Below, piece after piece: positions 17,278 to 26,231 of a DNA stretch of 55,912 nt. The notes under the pieces were generated by a model that searched no databases, was not told where the DNA came from, and saw only the letters and a list, made by a program, of their open reading frames with translations. This DNA is from Chloroflexi bacterium OLB15 (GTDB lineage: Bacteria; Chloroflexota; Anaerolineae; Aggregatilineales; Phototrophicaceae). The position numbers and the translations under genes are program-made. The stretch spans positions 1-55,912 of the forward strand of contig LMZS01000174.1 in the NCBI GenBank assembly GCA_001567085.1, in the 5' to 3' direction. How positions within the stretch are numbered: the stretch's first letter is position 1; each line of letters opens with the position of its first letter.

Positions 17278-18420
17278 ATGGATTTTAACAGCCGCATCCA
17301 GCAGTTTCAGGAAAAACTGGGTGAAAAAGCTGATGTCGCCTTTCTGCCAATCGCCACCGATCTGCAATTTTTGATCGGCGTGCCCCGCAGCTTCCCGAAT
17401 TTTGGGGTGACGCTGCATCCGGGGGCATGGCTGGAAGGCGCGTGGCTTTCCCCCAAAGGCGCGCCGGTGCTGGCGCTGCCCCGTATGACCGCAGAGTTTG
17501 GCGGGCTAAACCGCTTAGAAAACGTGGAAACCCGCGTGCTGGGCGATTGGGACGATCCGGCGCAGATGGTGCGTGATATTCTGGCGCAGTTCAAGCTGCC
17601 CGCTAAGCCGCGCGTTGCCCTTAGCGACAAAGCAGAAGCAGAGACGGTGATTCAGCTTCAAAAGCTGCTGCCAGATGCGATCTTCATCTCAGCAACGGAG
17701 ATCATGCGCGAACTGCGTACCGTGAAAAGTGCCGAAGAAATTGAGGCGATGCGGCGCGCAGGCGCGGTCACAGAAGCGGCATTCAGCGACGTTTTGAGCC
17801 ATCTGCGATTAGGCATGACTGAACTGGACATCGCAAGCGAAGTGGATTATCAGCTTCGCAGGCACGGCGGGCTAGGCCCTTCATTCACGACCTCACTGTA
17901 CAATTCAGGCCCAGAGCATCCGCTGATCTGGGGCGATCCCATCACCACCTGGAAGCGACCCGTGAATGCGGGGGTTTCGGTGCTGTTTGATTTCGGCGCG
18001 GCATATCAGGGTTGGTGTTACGACTACGGGCGCACGGTCAGCTTTGGAGCGCCCTCTGACGAGCAGATCAAGGTATACAATCTGGTAATGGAATCCCAGC
18101 GCGCAGGTATCGCCGCGCTCAAGGCTGGCAGCACCTGTGAAGCGGTAGACGCCGCCGCCCGCAAAGTGATCGAAGATGCTGGCTACGGCGAGTTGTTCCG
18201 CCACCGGCTTGGTCATGGCATCGGCATGGACGTTCATGAGCCGCCATTCCTGACCAAAGGCAACAAGACGACGCTGGTAGAAGGCATGATGTTCACGATT
18301 GAACCCAGCATCACCCAATATCACCAGGCGTCATCGCGGGTGGAAGATGTCGTTGTGGTACGGCCTGATGGCGGCGAGCCACTCACTACAGGTTTCCAGC
18401 AGTTATACGTTGTGGAGTAA
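17278..18420 (+). CDS. M24-family metallopeptidase (Xaa-Pro dipeptidase/creatinase-like)
   Basis: A 380-aa cytoplasmic pita-bread-fold enzyme. The creatinase-like N-terminal domain covers about 1-135 and the catalytic domain the rest. The five metal ligands of the family can be seen: Asp in FDFGAAYQGW, Asp in YDYGRTVSFG, His in HRLGHGIGMDVHEPP, Glu in FTIEPSI and Glu in SRVEDVVVV. It probably cuts Xaa-Pro bonds, but creatinase-type C-N hydrolases have the same fold. It is the first gene of a five-gene operon with overlapping or nearly overlapping starts, and it is divergent from a peptide-type importer. Confidence 0.88.
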   Translation: MDFNSRIQQFQEKLGEKADVAFLPIATDLQFLIGVPRSFPNFGVTLHPGAWLEGAWLSPKGAPVLALPRMTAEFGGLNRLENVETRVLGDWDDPAQMVRDILAQFKLPAKPRVALSDKAEAETVIQLQKLLPDAIFISATEIMRELRTVKSAEEIEAMRRAGAVTEAAFSDVLSHLRLGMTELDIASEVDYQLRRHGGLGPSFTTSLYNSGPEHPLIWGDPITTWKRPVNAGVSVLFDFGAAYQGWCYDYGRTVSFGAPSDEQIKVYNLVMESQRAGIAALKAGSTCEAVDAAARKVIEDAGYGELFRHRLGHGIGMDVHEPPFLTKGNKTTLVEGMMFTIEPSITQYHQASSRVEDVVVVRPDGGEPLTTGFQQLYVVE

Positions 18421-18422
18421 GC

Positions 18423-18821
18423 ATGAGCGGGCGCACTAATATCTCTACAGGCACGCCGTGGGAAAAGAAGCTCGGCTATTCGCGCGCGGTTCGGGTGGGC
18501 AATCTGGTGTATATCTCTGGCACAACTTCCAGCGACGAAGCGGGAAAGGTGATCGGGGCTGGCAATCCAGGCGAGCAAGCTGATTACATTTTCCAGAAAA
18601 TCGAGCGGGCGCTGCTGGCGGCAGGGGCAAACCTGCAAGATGTGGTGCGCGTGCGCATGTTTGTGACCGATATTTCACGCTGGGAAGAAGTTGGGCACGC
18701 TTATTCCCGCTATTTCAAGCATGTACTGCCGGTCACAACGATGGTTGAAGTGAGCAAGCTGATCGATCCGGAGCACATGGTTGAAATTGAAGTAGACGCG
18801 GTTATCGGAAGCGCGCCGTGA
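18423..18821 (+). CDS. RidA/YjgF-family protein lacking the canonical arginine
   Basis: A 132-aa trimeric-barrel protein of the Rid family: SRAVRVGNLVYISGT, ADYIFQKIERALLAAGANLQDVVRVRMFVTDI and VEIEVDAVIG. Archetypal RidA deaminates reactive enamines or imines and needs Arg105 in the motif P-A-R-S-x-V-E-V. Here the same place reads PVTTMVEV, so the Arg is Thr. It therefore belongs to a Rid subgroup with another or unknown activity. It begins two bases after the M24 peptidase stop and overlaps the next gene by 4 bases. Confidence 0.85.
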   Translation: MSGRTNISTGTPWEKKLGYSRAVRVGNLVYISGTTSSDEAGKVIGAGNPGEQADYIFQKIERALLAAGANLQDVVRVRMFVTDISRWEEVGHAYSRYFKHVLPVTTMVEVSKLIDPEHMVEIEVDAVIGSAP

Positions 18822-19810
18822 AGTTCAGCCTGCGTTTCAACAATGATCTGCCCACGCGCGACTATACAGCGCTGGCACAGGCGGCAGAAGCAGCGGGATT
18901 CGATCAATTCTGGGTGAGCGATGATCTGTTTTTACGGAGCGCGCCGGTAATTTTGACGGCCTGCGCCGCCGCCACCCGGCGCATTGAATTAGGCACCTGC
19001 ATCGTTAACCCTTACACCTTGCATCCCGCAGAAATGGCGATGATGGCAGCCACGCTGGATGAAATTTCAGGCGGGCGCTTCAATTTAGGGATTTCTGCTG
19101 GCGCGGCGGAATTTCTGAAATGGGTGGGTATCACCCCTGTGAAGCCTATGCGCTTGGTTGCAGAGACGATCACGGCGCTGCGAAAGCTGTTTGCAGGGGA
19201 ACGTGCCGAATTTCAGGGCGAGCTGCTGCGCTGGACAGATGAAGCCTTCCTACGGTTCACGCCCACAAGGAAAATTCCGATCTATATTGGCGCGCTTTCG
19301 CCGCAAATGCTGAAGCTAACAGGCATGGTGGCCGATGGCGGGCTGCCTTTACTGCTGCCGCCAGAGCATTATGAAACGGTACAGCCGTTGATCGCACAGG
19401 GGGCGAAGGAAGCGGGGCGCCAGCTAGAAGAACTTGATCTGGCGGCGTGCATCTGGGTATCGGTCGCAAAAGACCGCCGCGCCGCAGAAATGGCGCTGCG
19501 CCAGAAAATCGCCTATTACGGCCACGCGCTTAGCCCGCTGATCTGGGATCGGCTAGGGGTGACACAAGCGGATTTCCAGCCGATAGAACGGGCAGCGATG
19601 AGCGATAACGATCTGCCGCGCGCGGCGCAGATGGTCACGCCGGAGATGCTCAAAATCGGGGTTGTGGGCAGCCCACAAGATATCATCAAACGGCTTGAGC
19701 CGCTGGTCGCGCAGGGGGTTCGCCACCTGAGCTTTGGCCCGCCTTTAGGCGCAGACCCGCTGGAAGCGATTGAGGTATTAGGCCGCGATGTGCTTCCCTA
19801 TTTCAAGTGA
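18818..19810 (+). CDS. LLM-class flavin-dependent (possibly F420-dependent) oxidoreductase
   Basis: A 330-aa TIM-barrel protein of the luciferase-like monooxygenase superfamily, closest by eye to methylene-tetrahydromethanopterin reductase-like members. Motifs: AAEAAGFDQFWVSDDLFLRS, RRIELGTCIVNPYTLHPAEMAM, LDEISGGRFNLGISAGAAEF and the C-terminal GSPQDIIKRLEPLVAQGVRHLSFGPP. GTG start within the RidA stop (GTGA). Cofactor (FMN or F420) cannot be decided by eye, but the C-terminal region resembles F420-using members. A second copy ends the operon. Confidence 0.85.
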   Translation: MKFSLRFNNDLPTRDYTALAQAAEAAGFDQFWVSDDLFLRSAPVILTACAAATRRIELGTCIVNPYTLHPAEMAMMAATLDEISGGRFNLGISAGAAEFLKWVGITPVKPMRLVAETITALRKLFAGERAEFQGELLRWTDEAFLRFTPTRKIPIYIGALSPQMLKLTGMVADGGLPLLLPPEHYETVQPLIAQGAKEAGRQLEELDLAACIWVSVAKDRRAAEMALRQKIAYYGHALSPLIWDRLGVTQADFQPIERAAMSDNDLPRAAQMVTPEMLKIGVVGSPQDIIKRLEPLVAQGVRHLSFGPPLGADPLEAIEVLGRDVLPYFK

Positions 19811-19821
19811 CGGAGGCGAAG

Positions 19822-20139
19822 ATGAGCCAACCGATGCGCTTATACGATCTGCGCGTCACGGTAGAGCGTATTGAAGGCCGATCTGTGTGCGGGATGAAGG
19901 TGGGCGACTATTTTGAACTCACCGAAAGCAGCAAGCTGCGAATCCCTGACGGCCAGCATTTTTGCATTTACGCGCTGAGTTCAGTGTTACCCTTGCTGGC
20001 GGCCAAACAGCGCCAGCTTAACGCGAACGACTGGCTGGAAACCGAGTCGCTGGTCGCCTGCCCTGACCCTGAAGAACGGTTAATCATGCGGATTGAGCGC
20101 ATCGGCACCCGCACCCTGAACGCTGAGGACTTGACTTGA
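19822..20139 (+). CDS. TIGR04076 family protein
   Basis: A 105-aa protein of the TIGR04076 type: YDLRVTVERIEGRSVCGMKVGDYFEL, then IPDGQHFCIYALSSVLPLLAAKQRQL and a final ACPDPEERLIMRIERIG. Members occur beside many anaerobic or redox enzymes; the function is unknown. Three Cys (in SVCGMK, HFCIYA, VACPDP) may be functional. The ATG at 19822 is chosen because GGAGG lies six bases before it; a GTG at 19807 overlaps the previous stop but lacks a site. It lies between two LLM genes. Confidence 0.8.
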   Translation: MSQPMRLYDLRVTVERIEGRSVCGMKVGDYFELTESSKLRIPDGQHFCIYALSSVLPLLAAKQRQLNANDWLETESLVACPDPEERLIMRIERIGTRTLNAEDLT

Positions 20140-21149
20140 GCCGCCGCGAAATAAGCATCGCTTTTCAAACAGACAAGAGCGCCGCGCAGTATATCGCTTT
20201 GGCAAAGCTGGTGAATGGCTATGCCTTTGACCGCGTTTCGGTGTACTGTGACGCGCCCTATCATCCCGCTTTCGCGGCGCTGCTGCTGATGGCGCCGCAT
20301 ATCACCCAAGCCCGCATCGGCGTGGCGGCGCTGCCCCCCAGCCGTATTCACCCGATAGATATTGCCGCGCAAGCCGCGCTTTTAGCAGAGCTGGCACAGG
20401 GCGGCATCTATCTTGGTTTCGCGCGCGGCGCATGGCTTGGGGATATGGGGATACAAGAGCCAGCGGAGCCGATACAGGCTGTGCGCGAAGCGGTGGAGGT
20501 GACTCGCTACCTGCTCAGCGGCGCAAGCGGCGGCTATCGGGGAAACGTGTATTCACTGGCCGATCATGTTCGCGCGCCCTACCCGCTGCCTGACCGGCTT
20601 CCGCCGATCCTGATCGGATCGTGGGGGGCAAAACTGTGCGCAGTTGCAGGGGAAATTGCCGATGAAGTCAAGGTTGGCGGATCAAGCAATCCTGACCTGA
20701 TTCCCACAATTCAAGCTTATATCGCGGTTGGCGAGCAGAAAGCGCAGCGTCATTCAGGCGCGGTGGGCGTGGTGATGGGGGCGGTGACGGTCATAGATGA
20801 GGATCGCAAGGCGGCGCGAGCAGCAGCCCGACGCGCAGCGGCACAATATCTGCCGGTGGTAGCCCCGCTTGATCCCACCCTACAGGTTGAGCCTGACAGG
20901 CTACAGCGGATTCAAACGCTGACCCATCAGGGGGATTATGAAGCCGCCGCCGCGCTGATCTCGGATGATTTACTGGAGCGTTTCGCCTTTTCGGGCGACA
21001 GCGCAGATATCATCCGGCAGGCAGAAGCGCTATTTGCGGCGGGCGCTTCACGGATTGAGTTTGGCACGCCGCACGGCATTCATCCTGAGGCGGGGATTCA
21101 CCTTTTAGGGAAGCGTGTGCTGCCCGCGCTGAAGGAATATACCAGCTAA
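20136..21149 (+). CDS. LLM-class flavin-dependent oxidoreductase, second copy
   Basis: A 337-aa paralogue of the enzyme at 18818-19810, more diverged. It has ARIGVAALPPSRIHPIDIAAQAALLAELAQGGIYLGFARGAW, PPILIGSWGAKLCAVAGEIADEVKVGGSSNP and the C-terminal GDSADIIRQAEALFAAGASRIEFGTPHG. Start is a TTG overlapping the stop of the gene before, with GAGGA just upstream. It ends the M24-RidA-LLM-TIGR04076-LLM operon and meets the convergent glycosyltransferase gene, overlapping its end by 4 bases. Confidence 0.85.
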   Translation: MSRREISIAFQTDKSAAQYIALAKLVNGYAFDRVSVYCDAPYHPAFAALLLMAPHITQARIGVAALPPSRIHPIDIAAQAALLAELAQGGIYLGFARGAWLGDMGIQEPAEPIQAVREAVEVTRYLLSGASGGYRGNVYSLADHVRAPYPLPDRLPPILIGSWGAKLCAVAGEIADEVKVGGSSNPDLIPTIQAYIAVGEQKAQRHSGAVGVVMGAVTVIDEDRKAARAAARRAAAQYLPVVAPLDPTLQVEPDRLQRIQTLTHQGDYEAAAALISDDLLERFAFSGDSADIIRQAEALFAAGASRIEFGTPHGIHPEAGIHLLGKRVLPALKEYTS

Positions 21150-22504
21150 ACCTCACGCTGATTGATATTGACGGGCGGCGCTGCTGACAGCCTGATTTTA
21201 CTCACCGCGAAATTGAGAATGCGCGGGTCTGTAGGAAGCGGCAGGTTCAGGCTATTGCTCACTTGCAGCGTGTAAAGCGCCGCTTCAACAGGGGGCGGCG
21301 TGAACTCGAAACTGATCGTTTGCTGACTTTCAAAAATAACTTCTCCGACTACATCGCCATCAGCAGCCACCAGCGAGACGGTGATCGGGCTGCCTTCGTT
21401 CGCATATCCCGCGCGTACATCTATTGAAAGCAGCTTGGGTTTGCCATCTGGATTTGTTACGAGAAATTGAGCGCCAGTATTCACCCAACGAAATACATGA
21501 CCTGAGCCATCTTTTTCAACGCCATACCAACCATCGGTTAGAAGCACCCCATTTACGGGGAACATATGATGGTCATAAAAGAATTTGCGATCCTGATCGG
21601 GCGTAATATCGTCTATCGGGTTTTGTGCCATCAAACTTATCAGATCATCCTGTGCGGAAGATTCGATAGATGGCTGCGCATCCAGCCCACGAATTTCACG
21701 GTAGCCAGCGACAATTTCCCCTGGCTTAACATGCAGTTGCGGCGTAAATTTCACCTGAAAGGCACGCTGCGCATAATACGGCTCGCTGACCAATGCCAGC
21801 ATTTCCCGATACAGTAAATCTGGCTCGTTCTGGATACGGAAAACGTAGGCCGCCTGCTCATGCGAAGGCCTTTCACGATAGGAATTACGCCGCATCGCTG
21901 CCGGAAATTTAAATACTGTAAGCTGCTGCACCGAGACAAATTTCTTGCCGGATAGCGCCGCGCGCGCAACAAATTCAATATCTGGAGGCACGCGCATCGT
22001 CCGGTAATCTTTCCACCAGCCTATCTGTTCAACAATATCCCGCCGGTGCATGATTGAAGATGGAGGCGTTTGCGTGAACGCTTCATATTGGCCGCTGGGC
22101 GTGATGCCATAGATCATGCGATACGGAATTTCTGTACGCATCATCATGAGCAGCGTATGACCAACATCCGCCTCAACACGCTCCATCGCCTCAACCAGAT
22201 ATTGCAGATGCGTTGGATACCAGAGGTCATCATGACCTAAATAGGCAATATATTTCCCCTGCGCCCGTTGGATGCCCACATTGTTTGGCATTGATTGACT
22301 GCCAGAATTTTCAGGCAGGTTATGCCAGTGAATGCGGGCATCGCCAAAGCTGGCTACAACCGCCTCCGAGTCGTCCGTACAGGCATCACCGATCACCCAT
22401 ACTTCAAAATCCTGAAACGTTTGCCAGAGAACTGATTGCAGAGCGTATTTGAGCACATTGCTATAGTTGTAAGTTGCAATGATGACGGTAACGGTTGGCT
22501 TCAT
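21146..22504 (-). CDS. Family 2 glycosyltransferase with C-terminal beta-rich domain
   Basis: A 452-aa protein. The GT-A domain (1-230) opens with VTVIIATYNYSNVLKYALQSVLWQTFQDFEVWVIGD and has the acidic metal motif in AYLGHDDLWYPTH. Residues about 315-440 form a separate region rich in beta strands (WYGVEKDGSGHVFRWVNTGAQFLV...), seen in other Chloroflexota glycosyltransferases, perhaps a glycan-binding part. It lies 15 bases after a cupin gene on the same strand. Sugar and acceptor are unknown; no large polysaccharide cluster surrounds it. Confidence 0.82.
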   Translation of the reverse strand: MKPTVTVIIATYNYSNVLKYALQSVLWQTFQDFEVWVIGDACTDDSEAVVASFGDARIHWHNLPENSGSQSMPNNVGIQRAQGKYIAYLGHDDLWYPTHLQYLVEAMERVEADVGHTLLMMMRTEIPYRMIYGITPSGQYEAFTQTPPSSIMHRRDIVEQIGWWKDYRTMRVPPDIEFVARAALSGKKFVSVQQLTVFKFPAAMRRNSYRERPSHEQAAYVFRIQNEPDLLYREMLALVSEPYYAQRAFQVKFTPQLHVKPGEIVAGYREIRGLDAQPSIESSAQDDLISLMAQNPIDDITPDQDRKFFYDHHMFPVNGVLLTDGWYGVEKDGSGHVFRWVNTGAQFLVTNPDGKPKLLSIDVRAGYANEGSPITVSLVAADGDVVGEVIFESQQTISFEFTPPPVEAALYTLQVSNSLNLPLPTDPRILNFAVSKIRLSAAPPVNINQREV

Positions 22505-22519
22505 GTTGGCGGCTTTGTG

Positions 22520-23044
22520 TTACCAGTTATGGCGTTCCATCAATTTATAAGGGATATAGTCGTTCTCTACAGGCAGACGAATCTTATCAGGCCGCGCGTG
22601 GTTATAAGGCTGTGTAGGCATATTCATGAACATCACTTCTGAATTGCTCACGTTCACTATGCCATGCCACACCAGGCGTGGAATTAAGAGTAAGCCCCGA
22701 TTGAAGTCGGTGAACACAAATTCATTGATTAACCCGTTGGTCGGAGAATCAGGGCGATCATCATATAACACCACTTTGCACGATCCTTTACGGATGAACA
22801 GACGATCATCCTGGAATTCATGCTTCACCCAGCCCTTAGCCGCCCCGGGATTTATCGTGACATCATAAACATATACGAGCGGGCTGCTATCAAAGCCCCA
22901 ACGCGGGTCATACACTTCGGTCAACGTACCCCGTTCGTCTGCCTGGGTCATTGCATACCGAACTTTTACACCGTCAATGAGTTTCTTTATCGAGCTACCA
23001 TCTGAATTTACGGTAACAGCGTCGTGCCTTGAACCGGGGATCAT
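22520..23044 (-). CDS. Cupin of the dTDP-4-dehydrorhamnose 3,5-epimerase (RmlC)-like family
   Basis: A 174-aa protein with the RmlC-like jelly roll: DERGTLTEVYDPRWGF, VYVYDVTINPGAAKGWVKHEFQDDRLFIRKGSCKVVLYDDR and GLLLIPRLVWHGIVNVSNSEVMFMNMPTQPYNHARPDK. The His of KHEFQDD takes the place of the usual catalytic His in the family's H-x-H/Q-x-x-D; the Tyr in QPYNHARPDK is as in epimerases. It probably modifies a nucleotide sugar used by the neighbouring glycosyltransferase. No other rml genes are in the window. Confidence 0.8.
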   Translation of the reverse strand: MIPGSRHDAVTVNSDGSSIKKLIDGVKVRYAMTQADERGTLTEVYDPRWGFDSSPLVYVYDVTINPGAAKGWVKHEFQDDRLFIRKGSCKVVLYDDRPDSPTNGLINEFVFTDFNRGLLLIPRLVWHGIVNVSNSEVMFMNMPTQPYNHARPDKIRLPVENDYIPYKLMERHNW

Positions 23045-23220
23045 GATCAGTTAGTCCTTAAAGGAAGCTGCATTGTACCTGAAGGGGGATTCTAGCTCAT
23101 ATCGTAAAAAATCAGCAGAGATGGTTTCCATAACTCGTTAGCGATCATCGCCAGGGCAGATTCTAGAAGCAAGCCATCTGACGGTGTGATATGCTAAGCC
23201 AAAATTCTGGAGTTCATATC

Positions 23221-24843
23221 ATGCGTTTTCGATTATTCGCCTTCCTGCTCATCACGCTTAGCTTCAGCGCGCGCGCGCTTTCGGCACAGAACGCAGCGCC
23301 GGTTCAGTGGTGGAATGATCGCGTTTTTTACGAGATTTTCGTGCGCAGCTTTTACGACAGCGACGGCGACGGGATCGGTGATCTGCGCGGAGTCATTGAA
23401 AAGCTGGACTACCTGAATGACGGCGACCCGAATACGACGGACGATCTTGGCATCACGGGAATTTGGCTGATGCCAGTGACGGTATCCCCCACCTATCACG
23501 GCTATGGCGTGAGTGACTATACGCAAATTGATCCAGATTACGGCACGCTGGACGATATGCGCGCGTTGATCGCCGCCGCCCATGAGCGCGGGATCGCCGT
23601 CATTATCGATCTGGTGATCAACCACACCTCAAACCAACATCCCTGGTTTCAGGCATCAGCAGCAGGCGATCCAGAATTTGCCGACTGGTATATCTGGGCA
23701 GATGATGACCCCGACTACCGGGGGCCGGACGGGCAAACCGTGTGGCATCCCTTTGGCGACCGCTTTTATTACGGCGTATTTGATTCAAGCATGCCTGACC
23801 TAAACCTGAATAACCCTGACGTGACCGCCGCGCTCTACGAAATTGCTCGCTTCTGGCTGGAAGATGTGGGCGTTGACGGCTTCCGTATGGACGCCGTTAA
23901 GCACCTGATTGAGGATGGACAAACCCAGGTGAACACCCCGGCCACACACGCATGGCTGAGCGCATTTGATGATTTTATTGACAGCGTAAACGATCAAGCT
24001 CTGACGGTTGGCGAAGTGTGGAGCAGCACATTTGACGCCGATAACTATGTGGATGACAGCGAAGTAGATATGACTTTTGATTTTGAGCTGGCGAACGCCT
24101 TATTACAGAGCGCGCAAAGCCAGCGAAGCGCGGGCGCAGCCTCAATCACGACGCGCGATTTTGATCTGTACCCTGCTAATCAGTTCGGCATATTCCTGAC
24201 CAATCACGACCAGAATCGGATCATGTCGCAGCTCAATGGCAATGTAGACGCCGCCAAAACAGCCGCTTCTATGCTGCTCTTAGGCCCCGGCGTTCCATTT
24301 CTGTATTACGGCGAAGAAATTGGCATGGAAGGCGAGAAGCCAGATGAGTATATTCGCACGCCGATGCAGTGGGACGATACGCCAACAACAGCCGGTTTCA
24401 CCACCGCCGCCCATCCCTGGGAGCGGCTTGGCGAAGGCAGCGAGAATGGCATTTCGGTATCGGCGCAAACAGACGATCCCGCTTCACTGCTCACCCACTA
24501 TCGCCAGCTGATCGCGCTGAGAAATGCTCACCCTGCCCTACAGCATGGAACCTTCACGACAATTGACTGTAATGCCCGCTCAGTACACTCGTTTTTGCGC
24601 GACAACGGCGATGAGCTGCTGCTGGTATTGATCAACCTTTCGGATGAGCCGGTGACGGATTTAGACTGCGAAGCACGCGCCAGCCATTTAAGCGGCAGCT
24701 TTGCCGCATCGGTGATCTTTGGCGAGGCATCGGAAGCGGGCGAACTGGGCGGGCTAGAAGATGATGGCGGGTTTTCCGGCTATATGCCCGTTGCCAGCCT
24801 TGCGCCATTCAGCACTACGGTGATCCATCTCGCACCGCAATAA
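23221..24843 (+). CDS. Secreted GH13 alpha-amylase/alpha-glucosidase
   Basis: An exported glycoside hydrolase of 540 aa. The ATG at 23221 with GGAG upstream gives a clean signal peptide (RFRLFAFLLITLSFSARALSA). Four GH13 regions are visible: DLVINHTS, the nucleophile Asp in DGFRMDAVKHL, the acid Glu in LTVGEVWSS and the third acid in FLTNHDQNRIMS. The insertion WYIWADDDPDYRGPDGQTVWHPFGDRFYYGVFDSSMPDLNLNNPDV is typical of oligo-1,6-glucosidase/trehalose synthase-like enzymes (GH13 subfamilies acting on small alpha-glucosides). Exact substrate unknown. It stands alone with its own upstream region. Confidence 0.88.
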   Translation: MRFRLFAFLLITLSFSARALSAQNAAPVQWWNDRVFYEIFVRSFYDSDGDGIGDLRGVIEKLDYLNDGDPNTTDDLGITGIWLMPVTVSPTYHGYGVSDYTQIDPDYGTLDDMRALIAAAHERGIAVIIDLVINHTSNQHPWFQASAAGDPEFADWYIWADDDPDYRGPDGQTVWHPFGDRFYYGVFDSSMPDLNLNNPDVTAALYEIARFWLEDVGVDGFRMDAVKHLIEDGQTQVNTPATHAWLSAFDDFIDSVNDQALTVGEVWSSTFDADNYVDDSEVDMTFDFELANALLQSAQSQRSAGAASITTRDFDLYPANQFGIFLTNHDQNRIMSQLNGNVDAAKTAASMLLLGPGVPFLYYGEEIGMEGEKPDEYIRTPMQWDDTPTTAGFTTAAHPWERLGEGSENGISVSAQTDDPASLLTHYRQLIALRNAHPALQHGTFTTIDCNARSVHSFLRDNGDELLLVLINLSDEPVTDLDCEARASHLSGSFAASVIFGEASEAGELGGLEDDGGFSGYMPVASLAPFSTTVIHLAPQ

Positions 24844-24900
24844 CAGCGCCGCGTAATGATGGTAGAATGAGGCCTCAACCTAAAAATGATTGAGGTCATG

Positions 24901-26163
24901 ATGCCATACTTACGACACAAGGTTTTACCCGCTGTTTCGCTTGCGCTCGCCGGGATTCTGCTGCTTCACGGGGCGGCCTTTGCCCAGGCGCAAACGCCCG
25001 CCGCATTATGCGAAGCTGCGCTTCCCGCCGCTGAGCCTGAAACCCGCGAATATGCCGCGCCCGAACAGGTTTTACAGGCAGGCGTGGATTACCGGGCTAT
25101 TTTTTGCACAGACGCTGGCCCGATTTATATAGACCTGTTTGAAACCCTGACGCCAGAAACCGTGAATAACTTTGTGTTTCTGGCGCAGAACGGCTATTAC
25201 AATAACACCACGTTCCACCGCGTGATTGAAAGTTTCATGGCGCAGGGCGGCGACCCTACCGGTACGGGCAGCGGCGGGCCAGGTTATGCGTTCGCTGATG
25301 AATTTGTCGGCTTTCTGAATTTTGACCGGCCGGGCTTGCTGGCAATGGCGAATGCAGGGCCGGGAACCAACGGCAGCCAATTCTTCATCACCACCGTGCC
25401 TACGCCGCATCTTGATTATGCGCACACCATCTTTGGCGAGGTTTTAGAAGGGCAAGAGGCCGTTGAAAACATTCAACTGCGCGACCCTAACACCGCCACC
25501 ACGCCCGGCACTATCCTGCAAACGGTGCTGATCATCACCGATCCTTCCACAGTGGAGACTACCTTTGTAGATACTGCCCCGGCTGATCAAACCGCGTTTG
25601 AAACTGCATTAGGACTGGTGATGCAAGCAAGCCTTGAACCACTGTCGATTGATTCGGACGCAACTGGCGTTCGCACCCTAGCCGACGTAGTGGCAGCCAC
25701 GCCGGAAGAATTGCAATCGGATGCTGCCGCCGCGCTGGAAAACAACGGCTACGAATTCGGGATTACGTTATTGCTGGATAATGGGACATGCGATTTGAGC
25801 AACCTGCCTGTTTCATCGTTCGGATTCGCCGTCTACGCATTTAGCGACGCATCAGGCGCCGCCGCAGTGGCCGGTAGCAGCGTGCTTGAGAATATTGCCG
25901 CGGCTGATGGGTTCACCGCCGCTGATGTGCCTGAAGGCGAACGCGCTGTGTTTACACGTACAGAAACGGTGTGCGATCAGGAAATGGTACACGCACGCAC
26001 CTTCATTCAGCGGGGGCGCCTGATTGAAACATTAGATGTGACCTATGTGGATGACGGCAACATCACGCCAGCACAATGGCTTAACGATTTCGCCGCGCTT
26101 AATTTTGAGCGTATGTTCAGCGAGCCGCTGCGTGCCGAAATCCGCGCCGGGATCGGCGCCTAG
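24901..26163 (+). CDS. Secreted cyclophilin-type peptidyl-prolyl isomerase with extra C-terminal domain
   Basis: About 420 aa. GAGG six bases before the ATG at 24901 fixes this start over 24886 and 24898. A signal peptide (HKVLPAVSLALAGILLLHGAAFAQA) is followed by a cyclophilin domain at about 65-225: VNNFVFLAQNGYYNNTTFHRVIESFMAQGGDPTGTGSGGPGYAF and NGSQFFITTVPTPHLDYAHTIFGEV. These hold the active-site FHR, Q and F residues. Residues about 225-420 are a second region with no family that I recognise. It probably assists folding of exported proteins. A strong terminator follows. Confidence 0.88.
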   Translation: MPYLRHKVLPAVSLALAGILLLHGAAFAQAQTPAALCEAALPAAEPETREYAAPEQVLQAGVDYRAIFCTDAGPIYIDLFETLTPETVNNFVFLAQNGYYNNTTFHRVIESFMAQGGDPTGTGSGGPGYAFADEFVGFLNFDRPGLLAMANAGPGTNGSQFFITTVPTPHLDYAHTIFGEVLEGQEAVENIQLRDPNTATTPGTILQTVLIITDPSTVETTFVDTAPADQTAFETALGLVMQASLEPLSIDSDATGVRTLADVVAATPEELQSDAAAALENNGYEFGITLLLDNGTCDLSNLPVSSFGFAVYAFSDASGAAAVAGSSVLENIAAADGFTAADVPEGERAVFTRTETVCDQEMVHARTFIQRGRLIETLDVTYVDDGNITPAQWLNDFAALNFERMFSEPLRAEIRAGIGA

Positions 26164-26201
26164 AGGCACAACGGCTGTCTCTGTACAGATACCGGGTACA
26201 C

Positions 26202-26231
26202 AAGGGCGCTCCACAAGAGCGTCCTTTTTTT
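26202..26231. terminator. Intrinsic terminator after the cyclophilin gene
   Basis: AAGGGCGCTC with GAGCGTCCTT (one G-T pair), a 5-base loop and seven T. It ends the plus-strand gene just before the stop of the convergent btuD-like gene. Confidence 0.88.
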
